Part shown: positions 39,324 to 48,443 of the stretch, one piece after another | Layout of the letters: each line of letters begins with the position of its first letter | Position numbering within the stretch: position 1 is the first letter of the stretch | From: Pectobacterium araliae | GTDB lineage: Bacteria > Pseudomonadota > Gammaproteobacteria > Enterobacterales > Enterobacteriaceae | Length of the DNA: 64,000 nucleotides | Reading direction: 5' to 3' | NCBI RefSeq assembly: GCF_037076465.1 | Contig: NZ_AP028908.1 | Location: forward strand, 868,001 to 932,000 | The notes under the pieces: model-generated | Databases searched by the model: none | What the model was told of the DNA's origin: nothing | Seen by the model: the letters and a program-made list of their open reading frames with translations, nothing else | Program-made: the position numbers and the translations under genes

Positions 39324-40289
39324 TCAAGGTTTTAGATGTTTATCAAGAAAACGGATGGTAATTTGCATGATTTCCGGCTGTAGCCAGTGTAGCCCGCCGT
39401 GCTCTGCCCCTTTAACGCTGTAGTAAGTCGATTCAATATTTTTGGCTGCCAGAGCCTGATGCAGCCGCTCGGTTTGGCGTGGAGAAACCAGCGTATCGTT
39501 CGTGCCGTGCATGATGAGAAATGGAGGGGTGGCATTGCTGATAAAGTTAATCGGGTTAGCCGCCGCTGCTTTGTCTGGGTAACGGGTGATTGCGCCTCCT
39601 TCATTAAACACCGCTGTGCCGTTGACCCAGATAGCTTCAGTCGCAGAAGGTGATGCGTGTTTTTGCACAACATCGTCAGGGAAGCCCTCACCAACGAGCG
39701 TCAGGTCGGATAGCCCATAAAAATCAATCACGGCCTGAACATCACTACTTTGATCGAGGTTATCGCCCTTATCATAGGCTTTGGAGCCGTTTGTTGTCCC
39801 AGCAAATGCAGCCAGATAGCCTCCCGCAGATGCGCCGAAAACCGCGGTATGTTGGCCGTCAATACCGAATTTTTTCGCATTAGCCCGCAGATAGCGAATG
39901 GCGGATTTGACATCTTCCAGCGGAGAGGGGAAGAGCACGGTAGGTGCCACACGATATTCCATGCTGGCAACCACATAACCGGCTTCGGCAAGGTTAAGGC
40001 GCTGTTGCAGATAATTATCTTTATTGGCGTTAACGAACCCACCACCAGTAATGAATAATACGACGGGCAGCGCTTTTTTCGCTTCGGGTTGAAGAATATC
40101 CATTTTTAATGCGACGTTAGGATAGCCCCGTACCGATACCTGAGAATAAACCACATCAGAGATCAACCTTACCGATGTCGTTTCCTGTTTTACAGTGATT
40201 TCATGTTGGTTCTGTGCTGCACTGATTGCTGTCGCGCTCATCATCGTGAGTGATGCTAATACTATTTTTGCTGTTTTCGGATAGTGCAT
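39324..40289 (-). CDS. Secreted alpha/beta hydrolase (esterase/lipase-like)
   Basis: 321 residues with a signal peptide (KIVLASLTMMSATAISAAQ, cleaved near 25). The HSL-type oxyanion motif appears as GGGF (ITGGGFVNANKD), the nucleophile serine in GASAGGYLA, the acid in HGTNDTLVSP and the histidine in EHGGLHW. Probably an exported carboxylesterase, of the BD-FAE or acetyl/feruloyl esterase kind. It has its own terminator and is divergent from a LysR gene. Being next to a periplasmic reductase, it may release the acid that is then reduced; this link is inference. Confidence 0.85.
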   Translation of the reverse strand: MHYPKTAKIVLASLTMMSATAISAAQNQHEITVKQETTSVRLISDVVYSQVSVRGYPNVALKMDILQPEAKKALPVVLFITGGGFVNANKDNYLQQRLNLAEAGYVVASMEYRVAPTVLFPSPLEDVKSAIRYLRANAKKFGIDGQHTAVFGASAGGYLAAFAGTTNGSKAYDKGDNLDQSSDVQAVIDFYGLSDLTLVGEGFPDDVVQKHASPSATEAIWVNGTAVFNEGGAITRYPDKAAAANPINFISNATPPFLIMHGTNDTLVSPRQTERLHQALAAKNIESTYYSVKGAEHGGLHWLQPEIMQITIRFLDKHLKP

Positions 40290-40469
40290 ACTTTCAGTCC
40301 TTTGTTAGAAGCATGTAAATGAGAGAGGTTTGTGAAGAACGATATCATGTTGTGAAAATAATATTAAAAAATCTTTAATGTTATGGGCGAGTTGTCTTTA
40401 GCGAATAAATTGTTCCCTCATTGATGATAAGTTGACTATATCTGTTATTAACGTTATTCCTCATTAATT

Positions 40470-40514
40470 AAATGTGGTTTTAATCACATTTGATTATTTA
40501 CAGATCTCTATAAT
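40470..40514 (+). promoter_or_regulatory. CRP site and class II promoter of the LysR gene
   Basis: AAATGTG-N8-CACATTT at 40470-40491 (TGTGG-N6-TCACA) and TATAAT at 40509-40514. The site centre is about 40 bases before the predicted start of transcription, the spacing of CRP class II promoters. It also lies 181 bases upstream of the divergent hydrolase ATG. Confidence 0.75.
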
Positions 40515-40564
40515 TATTATTGTGGGTAGTTATAAATGAGGCAGTTGATGCGTAATATAAAACA

Positions 40565-41464
40565 ATGTTTAGCATAAAGCGTGTGATTTATTATCAGGAA
40601 CTCATCCGGGTCGGGAGTTTCACTAAAGCGGCGAAGGCGCTGAATATTTCTCAGGCTTTTTTGTCACAGGAGATCGCACGCCTGGAACTTGAAACGGAAA
40701 GAAAACTGATCAACCGAACCACTCGACAGTTTTCTCTGACGCCGTTCGGGAAGATCTTTGCTGACAAAATTCAGGGGATGATTAAAGAGCATTATGAGCT
40801 GGAACAGTTCGTCAGCAGCTATGAGGAAAGCACGGACGGTGCGTTACTGGTTGGCGTGATCCCGATTTTTAATCGCCTGGCGCATTACAATGTGTTTAAC
40901 CTGTTTCAGAAAGCTTATCCCAATATCGATGTCTCTTTCATTGACGGCGTGAGCACCGATTTACTGGAAAGGGTGCGCAACAGCGAGATTCACCTGTCTT
41001 TTTCGACGCCTTTTGATGAATATCTGAACGATCCTTTATTTCATCACACCCTTTGTCAGATTGATGACATTGTTGCCGTGATGGCAAGGCAGCACCCGCT
41101 TGCCGACAGTAAGACACTCAGCTTGCCACAGTTGGTAAAAGAAAAGCTGATCGTGCCGCAGAAAGGAACGGGTGAGCATGCTGCCGTTTCAGAATCCTTC
41201 ACCCGGCAGGGCATCAACCCCAGCTATTTCCGTGAATGCAGCAACATGGACATCATTATGGATCTGGTGATGAACCTATCCGGCGTCGTCTTCCTTTGTT
41301 CGTCCGTCGCCAAAAGTCTGACTGCCTATGATGTCGCCGTGATCCCGCTGGAAGAACAATTGAAAAGGACTTTTGCGATTAGCTACCTGAAGCGCAGCGT
41401 AAATATTCCCATGGTGCGCCTATTTCTGGATTTCCTGCAAGATTACCGCGAGCCTGATCGGTAG
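40565..41464 (+). CDS. LysR-family transcriptional regulator
   Basis: 299 residues. The N-terminal winged helix reads YYQELIRVGSFTKAAKALNISQAFLSQEIARLELETERKLINRTTRQFSLTPFG, and a type 2 periplasmic-binding effector domain follows (GALLVGVIPIFNRLAHYNVFNLFQKAYPNIDVSF). Divergent from the alpha/beta hydrolase, which it likely controls, and perhaps the nrfC-like operon as well. Its inducer is unknown. The ribosome binding site before ATG 40565 is weak. Confidence 0.9.
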   Translation: MFSIKRVIYYQELIRVGSFTKAAKALNISQAFLSQEIARLELETERKLINRTTRQFSLTPFGKIFADKIQGMIKEHYELEQFVSSYEESTDGALLVGVIPIFNRLAHYNVFNLFQKAYPNIDVSFIDGVSTDLLERVRNSEIHLSFSTPFDEYLNDPLFHHTLCQIDDIVAVMARQHPLADSKTLSLPQLVKEKLIVPQKGTGEHAAVSESFTRQGINPSYFRECSNMDIIMDLVMNLSGVVFLCSSVAKSLTAYDVAVIPLEEQLKRTFAISYLKRSVNIPMVRLFLDFLQDYREPDR

Positions 41465-41535
41465 CGCGTTTAACCCCTTTCGGTTCTTCCCTGTTCTTCT
41501 TCTCGCTGTTAGGTAAATATTGCAAATGTGAATAA

Positions 41536-41551
41536 TGTGAGGCGATTCAAA
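41536..41551 (+). promoter_or_regulatory. CRP-like site of rspA
   Basis: TGTGA-GGCGAT-TCAAA, within a block shared with the 47190 promoter (TTGCAAATGT...GTGAGGCGA-TCAA). rspA of E. coli is known to need CRP. Confidence 0.6.
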
Positions 41552-41567
41552 TTATCAGCGTTAATAT

Positions 41568-41581
41568 ACTTGTATGGTAGT
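41568..41581 (+). promoter_or_regulatory. Putative RspR operator O1 (rspA)
   Basis: ACTTGTATGGTAGT. The same 14 bases occur at 47222-47235, and 12 of 14 at 48612-48625, each upstream of a gene in this block. The core TTGTATGGTAG resembles the operators of FadR-type GntR regulators. Confidence 0.6.
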
Positions 41582-41622
41582 CAGCATGAACAAATGATTA
41601 CCTGCACAGAAGGATAAGTAAC

Positions 41623-42837
41623 GTGAAAATTGTCAGCGCTGAAGTGTTTGTCACTTGCCCAGGGCGGAACTTTGTCACCTTGAAAATTACGACAGATAGC
41701 GGATTAACCGGTCTTGGTGACGCAACGCTCAATGGGCGTGAACTGCCTGTCGCCTCTTACCTCAAGGATCATGTGTGTCCGCAGCTTATTGGGCGTGATG
41801 CGCACCGGATCGAAGACATTTGGCAGTATTTCTACAAAGGTGCTTACTGGCGTCGCGGGCCAGTGACCATGTCCGCGATTTCGGCCGTGGATATGGCGCT
41901 GTGGGACATCAAGGCCAAAGCCGCCAACATGCCGCTTTATCAACTGCTGGGCGGCGCATCGCGCACGGGCGTCATGGTGTATTGCCACACGACGGGTCAC
42001 TCGATTGATGAAGTACTGGATGATTACGCCAAACACCGCGATCAGGGCTTCAAGGCGATTCGCGTGCAGTGCGGCGTGCCGGGCATGAAAACCACCTACG
42101 GGATGGCGAAAGGTAAAGGGCTGGCGTATGAGCCTGCGACGAAAGGCAATTGGCCGGAAGAACAACTGTGGTCCACAGAGAAATACCTCGATTTCACGCC
42201 CAAGCTGTTTGAAGCGGTGCGCGATAAGTTTGGCTTCAACGAGCACTTGTTACACGACATGCATCATCGCCTGACGCCGATCGAAGCGGCGCGCTTTGGT
42301 AAAAGCGTTGAGGACTATCGTCTGTTCTGGATGGAAGACCCGACACCTGCGGAAAATCAGGCATGCTTCCGTTTAATCCGTCAGCACACCGTTACGCCGA
42401 TTGCAGTCGGTGAGGTCTTTAATAGCATTTGGGATTGTAAGCAACTGATTGAAGAACAGCTCATCGATTACATCCGCACCACGATTACCCACGCAGGCGG
42501 GATTACCGGTATGCGCCGCATCGCCGACTTTGCGTCGCTCTATCAGGTGCGAACCGGTTCGCATGGGCCGTCAGATCTGTCACCTATCTGCATGGCGGCG
42601 GCGCTGCATTTTGACCTTTGGGTGCCAAACTTCGGCGTGCAGGAATACATGGGCTATTCGGAACAAATGCTGGAAGTGTTCCCACATAACTGGACATTTG
42701 ATAACGGTTATATGCACCCAGGTGAAAAGCCGGGATTAGGCATTGAGTTCGATGAAAAGCTGGCGGCCAAATATCCCTATGACCCCGCTTATTTGCCCGT
42801 TGCCCGTCTGGAAGACGGTACGTTGTGGAATTGGTAA
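41623..42837 (+). CDS. rspA: D-mannonate dehydratase RspA (enolase superfamily, ManD type)
   Basis: 404 residues, as in E. coli RspA. Metal ligands are at the ManD spacing: Asp212 (LLHDMHHR), Glu238 (WMEDPTP) and Glu264 (AVGEVFN). [13 protein letters not shown] and the C-terminal [14 protein letters not shown]...[10 protein letters not shown] are typical. Dehydrates D-mannonate to 2-keto-3-deoxygluconate, although E. coli RspA itself has low activity. First gene of rspA-rspB-ydfJ-ydfI. Promoter has CRP-like and RspR-like sites. Confidence 0.95.
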   Translation: MKIVSAEVFVTCPGRNFVTLKITTDSGLTGLGDATLNGRELPVASYLKDHVCPQLIGRDAHRIEDIWQYFYKGAYWRRGPVTMSAISAVDMALWDIKAKAANMPLYQLLGGASRTGVMVYCHTTGHSIDEVLDDYAKHRDQGFKAIRVQCGVPGMKTTYGMAKGKGLAYEPATKGNWPEEQLWSTEKYLDFTPKLFEAVRDKFGFNEHLLHDMHHRLTPIEAARFGKSVEDYRLFWMEDPTPAENQACFRLIRQHTVTPIAVGEVFNSIWDCKQLIEEQLIDYIRTTITHAGGITGMRRIADFASLYQVRTGSHGPSDLSPICMAAALHFDLWVPNFGVQEYMGYSEQMLEVFPHNWTFDNGYMHPGEKPGLGIEFDEKLAAKYPYDPAYLPVARLEDGTLWNW

Positions 42838-42851
42838 TCAGAGGCCAAAAC

Positions 42852-43874
42852 ATGAAAAGTATTGTGATACAGCAGCCAAATTCGCTGGTAATTGAAGAAC
42901 GCCCTATTCCTCAGCCGGCGGCAGGTGAAGTTCGAGTAAAAGTGAAGCTGGCGGGTATCTGTGGTTCAGATAGCCACATCTACCGCGGGCATAATCCTTT
43001 TGCTAAGTACCCACGCGTCATCGGGCATGAATTCTTCGGCGTGATTGATGCTGTTGGCGAGGGTATCGATGCGTCACGACTCGGTGAGCGTGTCTCAGTT
43101 GATCCTGTCGTGAGCTGTGGGCACTGCTACCCTTGCTCCATCGGCAAACCGAATGTTTGTACCTCGCTGGTGGTGCTGGGTGTGCATCGTGACGGTGGGT
43201 TCAGCGAGTACGCTGCCGTACCAGCGAAGAATGCACACGTTATTCCCGATGAGATTCCCGATGAATTTGCCGTGATGGTGGAACCCTTTACGATTTCCGC
43301 CAACGTGACCGCACAGGTGAAGCCGACGAAGCAGGATGTCGCTCTGATTTATGGTGCGGGACCGATGGGGTTGACCTCGGTTCAGGTACTGAAAGGTGTG
43401 TTCAACGTGAAGGAGGTCATCGTTGTTGATCGCATTCCTGAACGTCTGGATATGGCATTGCGTAGTGGAGCGGATAGGGTCATCAACAACGCGTCGCTGT
43501 CATTAAAAGATGAATTGGATACGCTAAATATCAAGCCTACGCTGATTGTTGACGCTGCCTGCCATCCGTCTATTTTGCAGGAAGCGATTACGATTGCCTC
43601 CCCAGCGGCGCGTATCGCCATCATGGGTTTCTCCAGCGAACCTTGTCAGGTTAGCCAGCAGGGGATCACCAGCAAAGAGCTCTCTATTTTCTCATCGCGA
43701 TTGAATGCTAATAAATTCCCTATCGTGATTGAGTGGCTGAAAGAAAAACGCATCGATCCGGCAAAACTGATCACACACCGGTTTGATTATCAGCAGGTCA
43801 TTCAGGCGATTGAGGTCTTTGAAAAAGATCAAAAACGCTGCTGTAAAGTCCTACTGACGTTTAATGATGAATAA
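42852..43874 (+). CDS. rspB: Zinc-dependent dehydrogenase RspB
   Basis: 340 residues (E. coli 339). Medium-chain dehydrogenase: catalytic zinc site in AGICGSDSHIYRGHNPFAKYPRVIGHEFFG, structural zinc cysteines in CGHCYPCSIGKPNVC, and Rossmann motif YGAGPMGLTSVQVL. Start at MKSIVIQQPN with AGAGG upstream. Probably oxidises a sugar acid; L-gulonate-type substrates have been proposed for relatives, but the exact substrate here is not evident. Starts 14 bases after rspA. Confidence 0.94.
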   Translation: MKSIVIQQPNSLVIEERPIPQPAAGEVRVKVKLAGICGSDSHIYRGHNPFAKYPRVIGHEFFGVIDAVGEGIDASRLGERVSVDPVVSCGHCYPCSIGKPNVCTSLVVLGVHRDGGFSEYAAVPAKNAHVIPDEIPDEFAVMVEPFTISANVTAQVKPTKQDVALIYGAGPMGLTSVQVLKGVFNVKEVIVVDRIPERLDMALRSGADRVINNASLSLKDELDTLNIKPTLIVDAACHPSILQEAITIASPAARIAIMGFSSEPCQVSQQGITSKELSIFSSRLNANKFPIVIEWLKEKRIDPAKLITHRFDYQQVIQAIEVFEKDQKRCCKVLLTFNDE

Positions 43875-43970
43875 CACGTTATTGACAATAGGGGATATAT
43901 AAAAGGAAAAACTATATCGGCTAAATGATAATATAATGATTCCTTTGACGTAATTATTTCTCTCTTAATT

Positions 43971-43999
43971 ACTCCAGACTGTTAATAACAGCCTGGAGT
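43971..43999 (+). other. Near-perfect palindrome between rspB and ydfJ
   Basis: ACTCCAG-A-CTGTTA-A-TAACAG-C-CTGGAGT, a 29-base hairpin with one A-C mismatch and no T run after it. It may stop RNA decay or reduce read-through from rspB. Confidence 0.6.
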
Positions 44000-44075
44000 G
44001 GATTGCGACACCATGATGAACAGTAATTTTATTTACTGTGCTCTACCATAATTACAAATCGTCGAGAGTATATAT

Positions 44076-45449
44076 ATGAATAAGCATAAGATAGCATCTG
44101 GACAGAATAAGCCTGCAAGAAGTACCTCTGACTTAGTTAAAGCGGCGGTGTCCGGTTGGCTGGGCACTGCATTAGAGTTCATGGATTTCCAGCTGTATTC
44201 GTTGGGGGCGGCACTGGTCTTCCATGAAATATTTTTCCCTGAACAATCGGCAGCGATGGCGCTGATTCTGGCAATGGGCACTTATGGTGCCGGTTATATT
44301 GCGCGTATTGTCGGCGCCTTTATTTTTGGCCGTATGGGTGATTCCATCGGTAGAAAGAAAGTGCTCTTTATTACCATCACCATGATGGGGATCTGTACCA
44401 CCTTAATCGGTGTGCTGCCGACCTATGCACAGATTGGTATTTTCGCGCCGATCTTGCTGGTGACCTTGCGTATTGTGCAAGGGGTGGGCGCAGGCGCGGA
44501 GATTTCCGGTGCAGGCACCATGCTGGCTGAATACGCGCCGAAAGGGAAACGCGGGATTATTTCCTCATTGGTTGCGATGGGTACTAACTGCGGCACGCTC
44601 AGCGCCACGGCTATCTGGGCCGTTATGTTTTTCACCCTTGAAAGAGAAGAGTTACTGGCATGGGGCTGGCGTGTACCGTTCCTGGCCAGTGTCGTCGTGA
44701 TGATATTCGCGATCTGGTTGCGTATGAACCTGAAAGAAAGTCCGGTCTTTGAGAAAGTCAGCAATGATGTTTCCGGCACTGAAGAACCGTCTTCTACTCT
44801 GGTGGTTGAGCAAAGCGAGCAAAAATCCATATTGTCGATGTTCAAAGGCAAAGCATTTTGGCTGGCAGTCGGGTTGCGTTTTGGTCAGGCGGGAAACTCA
44901 GGACTCATTCAAACCTTCCTGGCAGGGTATTTAGTTCAAACGCTGTTGTTCGAGAAATATATTCCGACAGATGCCTTAATGATTAGCTCTATTATCGGCT
45001 TTATTACCATTCCATTATTAGGATGGCTGTCGGATAAAATCGGTCGTCGCGTACCTTATATTATTCTGAATATCTCGGCGATATTGTTAGCCTACCCGAT
45101 GCTCTCTCTTATCGTTGATAAAGAGAATAGCGTTAATGTCATTATCGTCAGTATTATCATTATTCATAACTTCGCGGTGCTGGGATTATTTGCACTAGAA
45201 AATATCACTCTGGCGGAAATGTTTGGTGGACGCAGCCGCTTTACGCAAATGGCGATTGCTAAAGAAACCGGTGGTTTGGTTGCTGTTGGCTTTGGTCCGG
45301 TATTAGCAGGTATTTTCTGCAATATGACCGGTTCCTGGTGGCCGATTGTCGTGATGCTTATTGTCTACTCGCTGATTGGTTTATTCGCGGCTATCAGCAT
45401 GCCAGAAGTCAAAGATCGTGATTTAGATGAATTAGACGACGCAGCATAA
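44076..45449 (+). CDS. ydfJ: MHS-family sugar-acid:proton symporter YdfJ
   Basis: 457 residues, 12 membrane segments. AAVSGWLGTALEFMDFQLYSLGAALVF opens the first segment and GRMGDSIGRKKVLFITI is the MFS motif A of metabolite-proton symporters (ShiA/ProP/YdfJ). Gene order rspA-rspB-ydfJ-ydfI is that of E. coli, where ydfJ is often broken; here it is intact. Probably takes up the substrate of RspAB/YdfI. Confidence 0.88.
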   Translation: MNKHKIASGQNKPARSTSDLVKAAVSGWLGTALEFMDFQLYSLGAALVFHEIFFPEQSAAMALILAMGTYGAGYIARIVGAFIFGRMGDSIGRKKVLFITITMMGICTTLIGVLPTYAQIGIFAPILLVTLRIVQGVGAGAEISGAGTMLAEYAPKGKRGIISSLVAMGTNCGTLSATAIWAVMFFTLEREELLAWGWRVPFLASVVVMIFAIWLRMNLKESPVFEKVSNDVSGTEEPSSTLVVEQSEQKSILSMFKGKAFWLAVGLRFGQAGNSGLIQTFLAGYLVQTLLFEKYIPTDALMISSIIGFITIPLLGWLSDKIGRRVPYIILNISAILLAYPMLSLIVDKENSVNVIIVSIIIIHNFAVLGLFALENITLAEMFGGRSRFTQMAIAKETGGLVAVGFGPVLAGIFCNMTGSWWPIVVMLIVYSLIGLFAAISMPEVKDRDLDELDDAA

Positions 45450-45470
45450 CGTTCAGTTTGCCATTAGTTT

Positions 45471-45502
45471 GAGTGGTAGATAAATTGATCTTTCTACCAC
45501 TC
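45471..45502 (+). other. Perfect stem-loop between ydfJ and ydfI
   Basis: GAGTGGTAGA (45471-45480) and TCTACCACTC (45493-45502), 10 base pairs with a 12-base loop. No T run. Part of the stem (TGGTAG) recalls the operator core found upstream of rspA. Confidence 0.6.
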
Positions 45503-45552
45503 GAATTACGTAGGGTGTTGCCATATTTTTGAATCAACTATCAGGGATAACG

Positions 45553-47019
45553 ATGAGTATTAATGAATTTTCTACCCTTAAACCGCAGGTTGTTGTGCCA
45601 CGTTACGACCGACGCCTATTAAAAACACGTATTGCGCATATTGGTTTTGGCGCGTTTCACCGGGCTCATCAGGCGGTCTGTGCCGATAAACTGGCGGCGG
45701 AGCAGGGCAGCGACTGGGGCTATTGCGAGATTAACCTGATCGGCGGTGAGCAGCAGATCGAAGCCATTCGTCAGCAGGATTTGCTGTGGTCGGTGTCCGA
45801 AATGGCGGACAGCGGCTGGCATAGTCGGATCGTCGGTGTCGCGACTGGTGCGCTGCACGCGGAAGTCGAGGGCATTGAGGCGGTGCTGGAAGCGTTAAGC
45901 GCGCCGGATATTGCCATCGTGTCGATTACTGTAACGGAGAAAGGCTATTGCCACCATCCGGCGACGGGGCAGTTGAATAGTGAACATCCGCTGATTTGCC
46001 ACGATCTGGCGTTACCTGCAGAACCACGCTCCCTGCCCGGTGTGATTCTGGCTGCCATCAAACGCAGACGGGAACGCCAGCTACCGGCATTCAGCGTGAT
46101 GTCCTGCGACAATATGCCAGAAAACGGTCACGTTACGCGCAACGTTATCGTGCAGTTGGCTGAACAGCAGGATGTCGAACTGGCGCGCTGGATTGAACAG
46201 CACGTCACCTTTCCGTCCACGATGGTGGACCGGATTGTTCCGGCTATCACCGAAGAAACGCTGGAGACGATCCAAGGGCTGTTGGGCGTCGCCGATCCGG
46301 CGGGGATCGCCTGTGAGCCGTTCTTCCAGTGGGTGATTGAAGATCACTTTGTTAACGGCCGTCCCGCATGGGAAAAAGCGGGTGCGGAGCTGGTACAGGA
46401 CGTGCTGCCGTTTGAGGAAATGAAGCTGCGTATGCTCAACGGCAGCCACTCGTTTCTCGCGTATCTGGGTTATCTTGCTGGTTATCAGCATATCAGCGAG
46501 TGCATGCAGGACGGCGCGCTGGCCGCGGCGGCACACCATTTGATGTTGCGCGAGCAGGCACCAACGTTGCGTACCCAGGGCGTCGATCTCGCCGCCTATG
46601 CGGATGCGCTGCTGGATCGCTATCGTAACCGGGCACTAAAACACCGTACCTGGCAGATTGCGATGGACGGTTCGCAAAAGCTGCCGCAGCGGATGCTGGA
46701 TTCGATCCGCTGGCATCTGGCGAATGGCAGCCGCTTTGATGCGCTGGCACTCGGTGTGGCGGGGTGGATGCGCTATGTCGGCGGCATGGATGAGCAAGGG
46801 CAGCCGATTGAAATCAGCGACCCGCTGAAAGATCAGATTGCCAATACCGTGCAGCGCAGTGAAGAAGGCGAAAGCCGAATCGCGGCATTACTGACGCTGA
46901 CGGCGATTTTTGGCGACGATCTTCCGAAAAATGCGGTCTTTGTCGAGACGGTAACGCAACATTATCTAACGCTGTTAGAAAAAGGCGTGAAGGGAACGTT
47001 GCAGGCGATACACTGGTAA
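45553..47019 (+). CDS. ydfI: D-mannonate oxidoreductase YdfI (mannitol dehydrogenase family)
   Basis: 488 residues (E. coli YdfI 486), aligned over the whole length. [16 protein letters not shown] is the nucleotide-binding motif; [46 protein letters not shown] hold the catalytic lysine region. Interconverts D-fructuronate and D-mannonate with NAD(H), supplying mannonate to RspA. Start at [12 protein letters not shown] with AGGG upstream; an eight-codon TTG extension is unlikely. Confidence 0.94.
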   Translation: MSINEFSTLKPQVVVPRYDRRLLKTRIAHIGFGAFHRAHQAVCADKLAAEQGSDWGYCEINLIGGEQQIEAIRQQDLLWSVSEMADSGWHSRIVGVATGALHAEVEGIEAVLEALSAPDIAIVSITVTEKGYCHHPATGQLNSEHPLICHDLALPAEPRSLPGVILAAIKRRRERQLPAFSVMSCDNMPENGHVTRNVIVQLAEQQDVELARWIEQHVTFPSTMVDRIVPAITEETLETIQGLLGVADPAGIACEPFFQWVIEDHFVNGRPAWEKAGAELVQDVLPFEEMKLRMLNGSHSFLAYLGYLAGYQHISECMQDGALAAAAHHLMLREQAPTLRTQGVDLAAYADALLDRYRNRALKHRTWQIAMDGSQKLPQRMLDSIRWHLANGSRFDALALGVAGWMRYVGGMDEQGQPIEISDPLKDQIANTVQRSEEGESRIAALLTLTAIFGDDLPKNAVFVETVTQHYLTLLEKGVKGTLQAIHW

Positions 47020-47189
47020 CTGTAAAACGGCGGTAGCCGCTGAGCACATTGGCTATCGCTACCATGTAGGGCAAGGGGAATGTTTACTTCCTTGCTCTGC
47101 TTATCCCTATTCCCTCCCTCCGAATACCACCCTTTTGATGTATTCCTATCCCGCCTTGTTTTTAGATAAATGTTGCAAATGTTAATAAT

Positions 47190-47235
47190 TGTGAGGCGAC
47201 TCAAGTTATCAATGTTGCTGTACTTGTATGGTAGT
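47190..47235 (+). promoter_or_regulatory. CRP-like site and RspR operator O2
   Basis: TGTGA-GGCGAC-TCAAG (47190-47205) and ACTTGTATGGTAGT (47222-47235). The approximately 70 bases from 47165 are clearly homologous to those upstream of rspA, so both promoters should respond alike. Confidence 0.6.
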
Positions 47236-47303
47236 AATCATTGATGAGGTTATCAGTTAGGAAGGATAAGTCACAGGAAACGCTTTCTCAGGAAGGAAAA
47301 GCG

Positions 47304-47395
47304 ATGAGTAAATTCGCACAAAGCCCGAGAGCGCGTTGCTACATGGTTTTAGCTATCCAGTCATGGTGATGTTCATCGTGACATATTGATCTGTA
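47304..47395 (+). pseudogene. N-terminal remnant of an MFS transporter
   Basis: ATG 47304 has AGGAAGGA upstream and opens MSKFAQSPRARCYMVLAI; a shifted frame continues VMVMFIVTY-stop, where AT missing before TTGAT would give the YID motif common to ACS-type hexuronate transporters. The rest of the gene is gone, and the yiaK-like gene starts at 47403. So an MFS gene may once have been the first gene behind operator O2. The 47020-47189 stretch holds nothing else recognisable. Confidence 0.45.
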
Positions 47396-47402
47396 GAGTG
47401 AG

Positions 47403-48443
47403 ATGAAAAACATGCAAAGAATTAGTTTTGATGTCATGAAAGAGACCGTAAAGAATGCCTTCTTGAATGCGGGATTAAGTGAGCAAAAAGCGGATGTTTG
47501 CGCGCAAATTCACACTGAGTCCAGCTGTGATGGCGTTTACTCGCATGGCTTAAATCGCGTATCCCGGTTTATTGATTATGTCAAAAAAGGTTGGATCGAT
47601 ATTCAAGCTGAGCCCACACAGGTTAAGTCATTGGGCGTGATGCAGATCTACGATGGTAACCAGGGTATTGGCATCACCAACGCCTTGTTTGCGGTTGAAA
47701 AAGCGACGGAGATAGCACGTGAATATGGCATAGGAATTGTTGCTTTACGTAATACCACGCACTGGATGCGCGGCGGAGCGTACGGCTGGAAAGCCGCGGA
47801 AAAAGGTCTTGCCGCAATCTGTTGGACGAATACGGAATCGTGTATGCCTGCGTGGGGAGCAAAAAATACCCGCTTAGGCAATAACCCTTTTGTCATGGCT
47901 GTACCGCGAGAAAAAGGACCGATCGTATTGGATATGGCCATGTCGCAATACTCATACGGCAAATTGCAGGTTACCCGGCTTAAAAATGAACGTCTGCCAT
48001 TTCCTGGAGGTTTCGATCAACAAGGAAATTTAACCGATGAACCAGGACCTATTGAACAATCTATGCGCATCCTCCCTACTGGATACTGGAAAGGTTCTGG
48101 GATGGCAGTTCTGTTAGATGCAATGGCGGCGTTATTGTCCGCGGGTCATCCGACAAATGAGATTGATAACATTGGTAAAGGTAGTTGTACCGGAGCTAGC
48201 CAGATTTTTATGGTCTTCGATCCCGCCCAACTTGGCGGCAGTGAATTTAGCGATCGCATGGCTGACAGCGTGGCAGATTACGTTAAATCATCAATGCCAG
48301 CAGAAGGTAAAAACGAGGTTTATTACCCCGGAGAAAATTCAGCTAAAAATCGAAAAGAAAATCTTGTCAAAGGCATTCCCGTTGATGATGGAGTATGGGC
48401 TGAAGTCGTTAAGCTGGCGCAAGAGATGAATGATCGTGGGTAA
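47403..48443 (+). CDS. YiaK-like NAD(P)-dependent 2,3-diketo-L-gulonate reductase (malate/L-lactate dehydrogenase family)
   Basis: 346 residues (E. coli YiaK 332). Shared motifs: ESSCDGVYSHGLNRVSRFI, IGIVALRNTTHWMRGGAYGWKAAEKG (catalytic histidine), WGAKNTRLGNNPFVMAVP, FPGGFDQQGNLTDEPG and GYWKGSGMAVLLD. Members reduce 2,3-diketo-L-gulonate or oxidise related hydroxy acids with the unusual non-Rossmann fold. The YiaMNO-like TRAP transporter follows, as in the E. coli yia operon. Promoter carries a CRP-like site and operator O2. Confidence 0.88.
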   Translation: MKNMQRISFDVMKETVKNAFLNAGLSEQKADVCAQIHTESSCDGVYSHGLNRVSRFIDYVKKGWIDIQAEPTQVKSLGVMQIYDGNQGIGITNALFAVEKATEIAREYGIGIVALRNTTHWMRGGAYGWKAAEKGLAAICWTNTESCMPAWGAKNTRLGNNPFVMAVPREKGPIVLDMAMSQYSYGKLQVTRLKNERLPFPGGFDQQGNLTDEPGPIEQSMRILPTGYWKGSGMAVLLDAMAALLSAGHPTNEIDNIGKGSCTGASQIFMVFDPAQLGGSEFSDRMADSVADYVKSSMPAEGKNEVYYPGENSAKNRKENLVKGIPVDDGVWAEVVKLAQEMNDRG

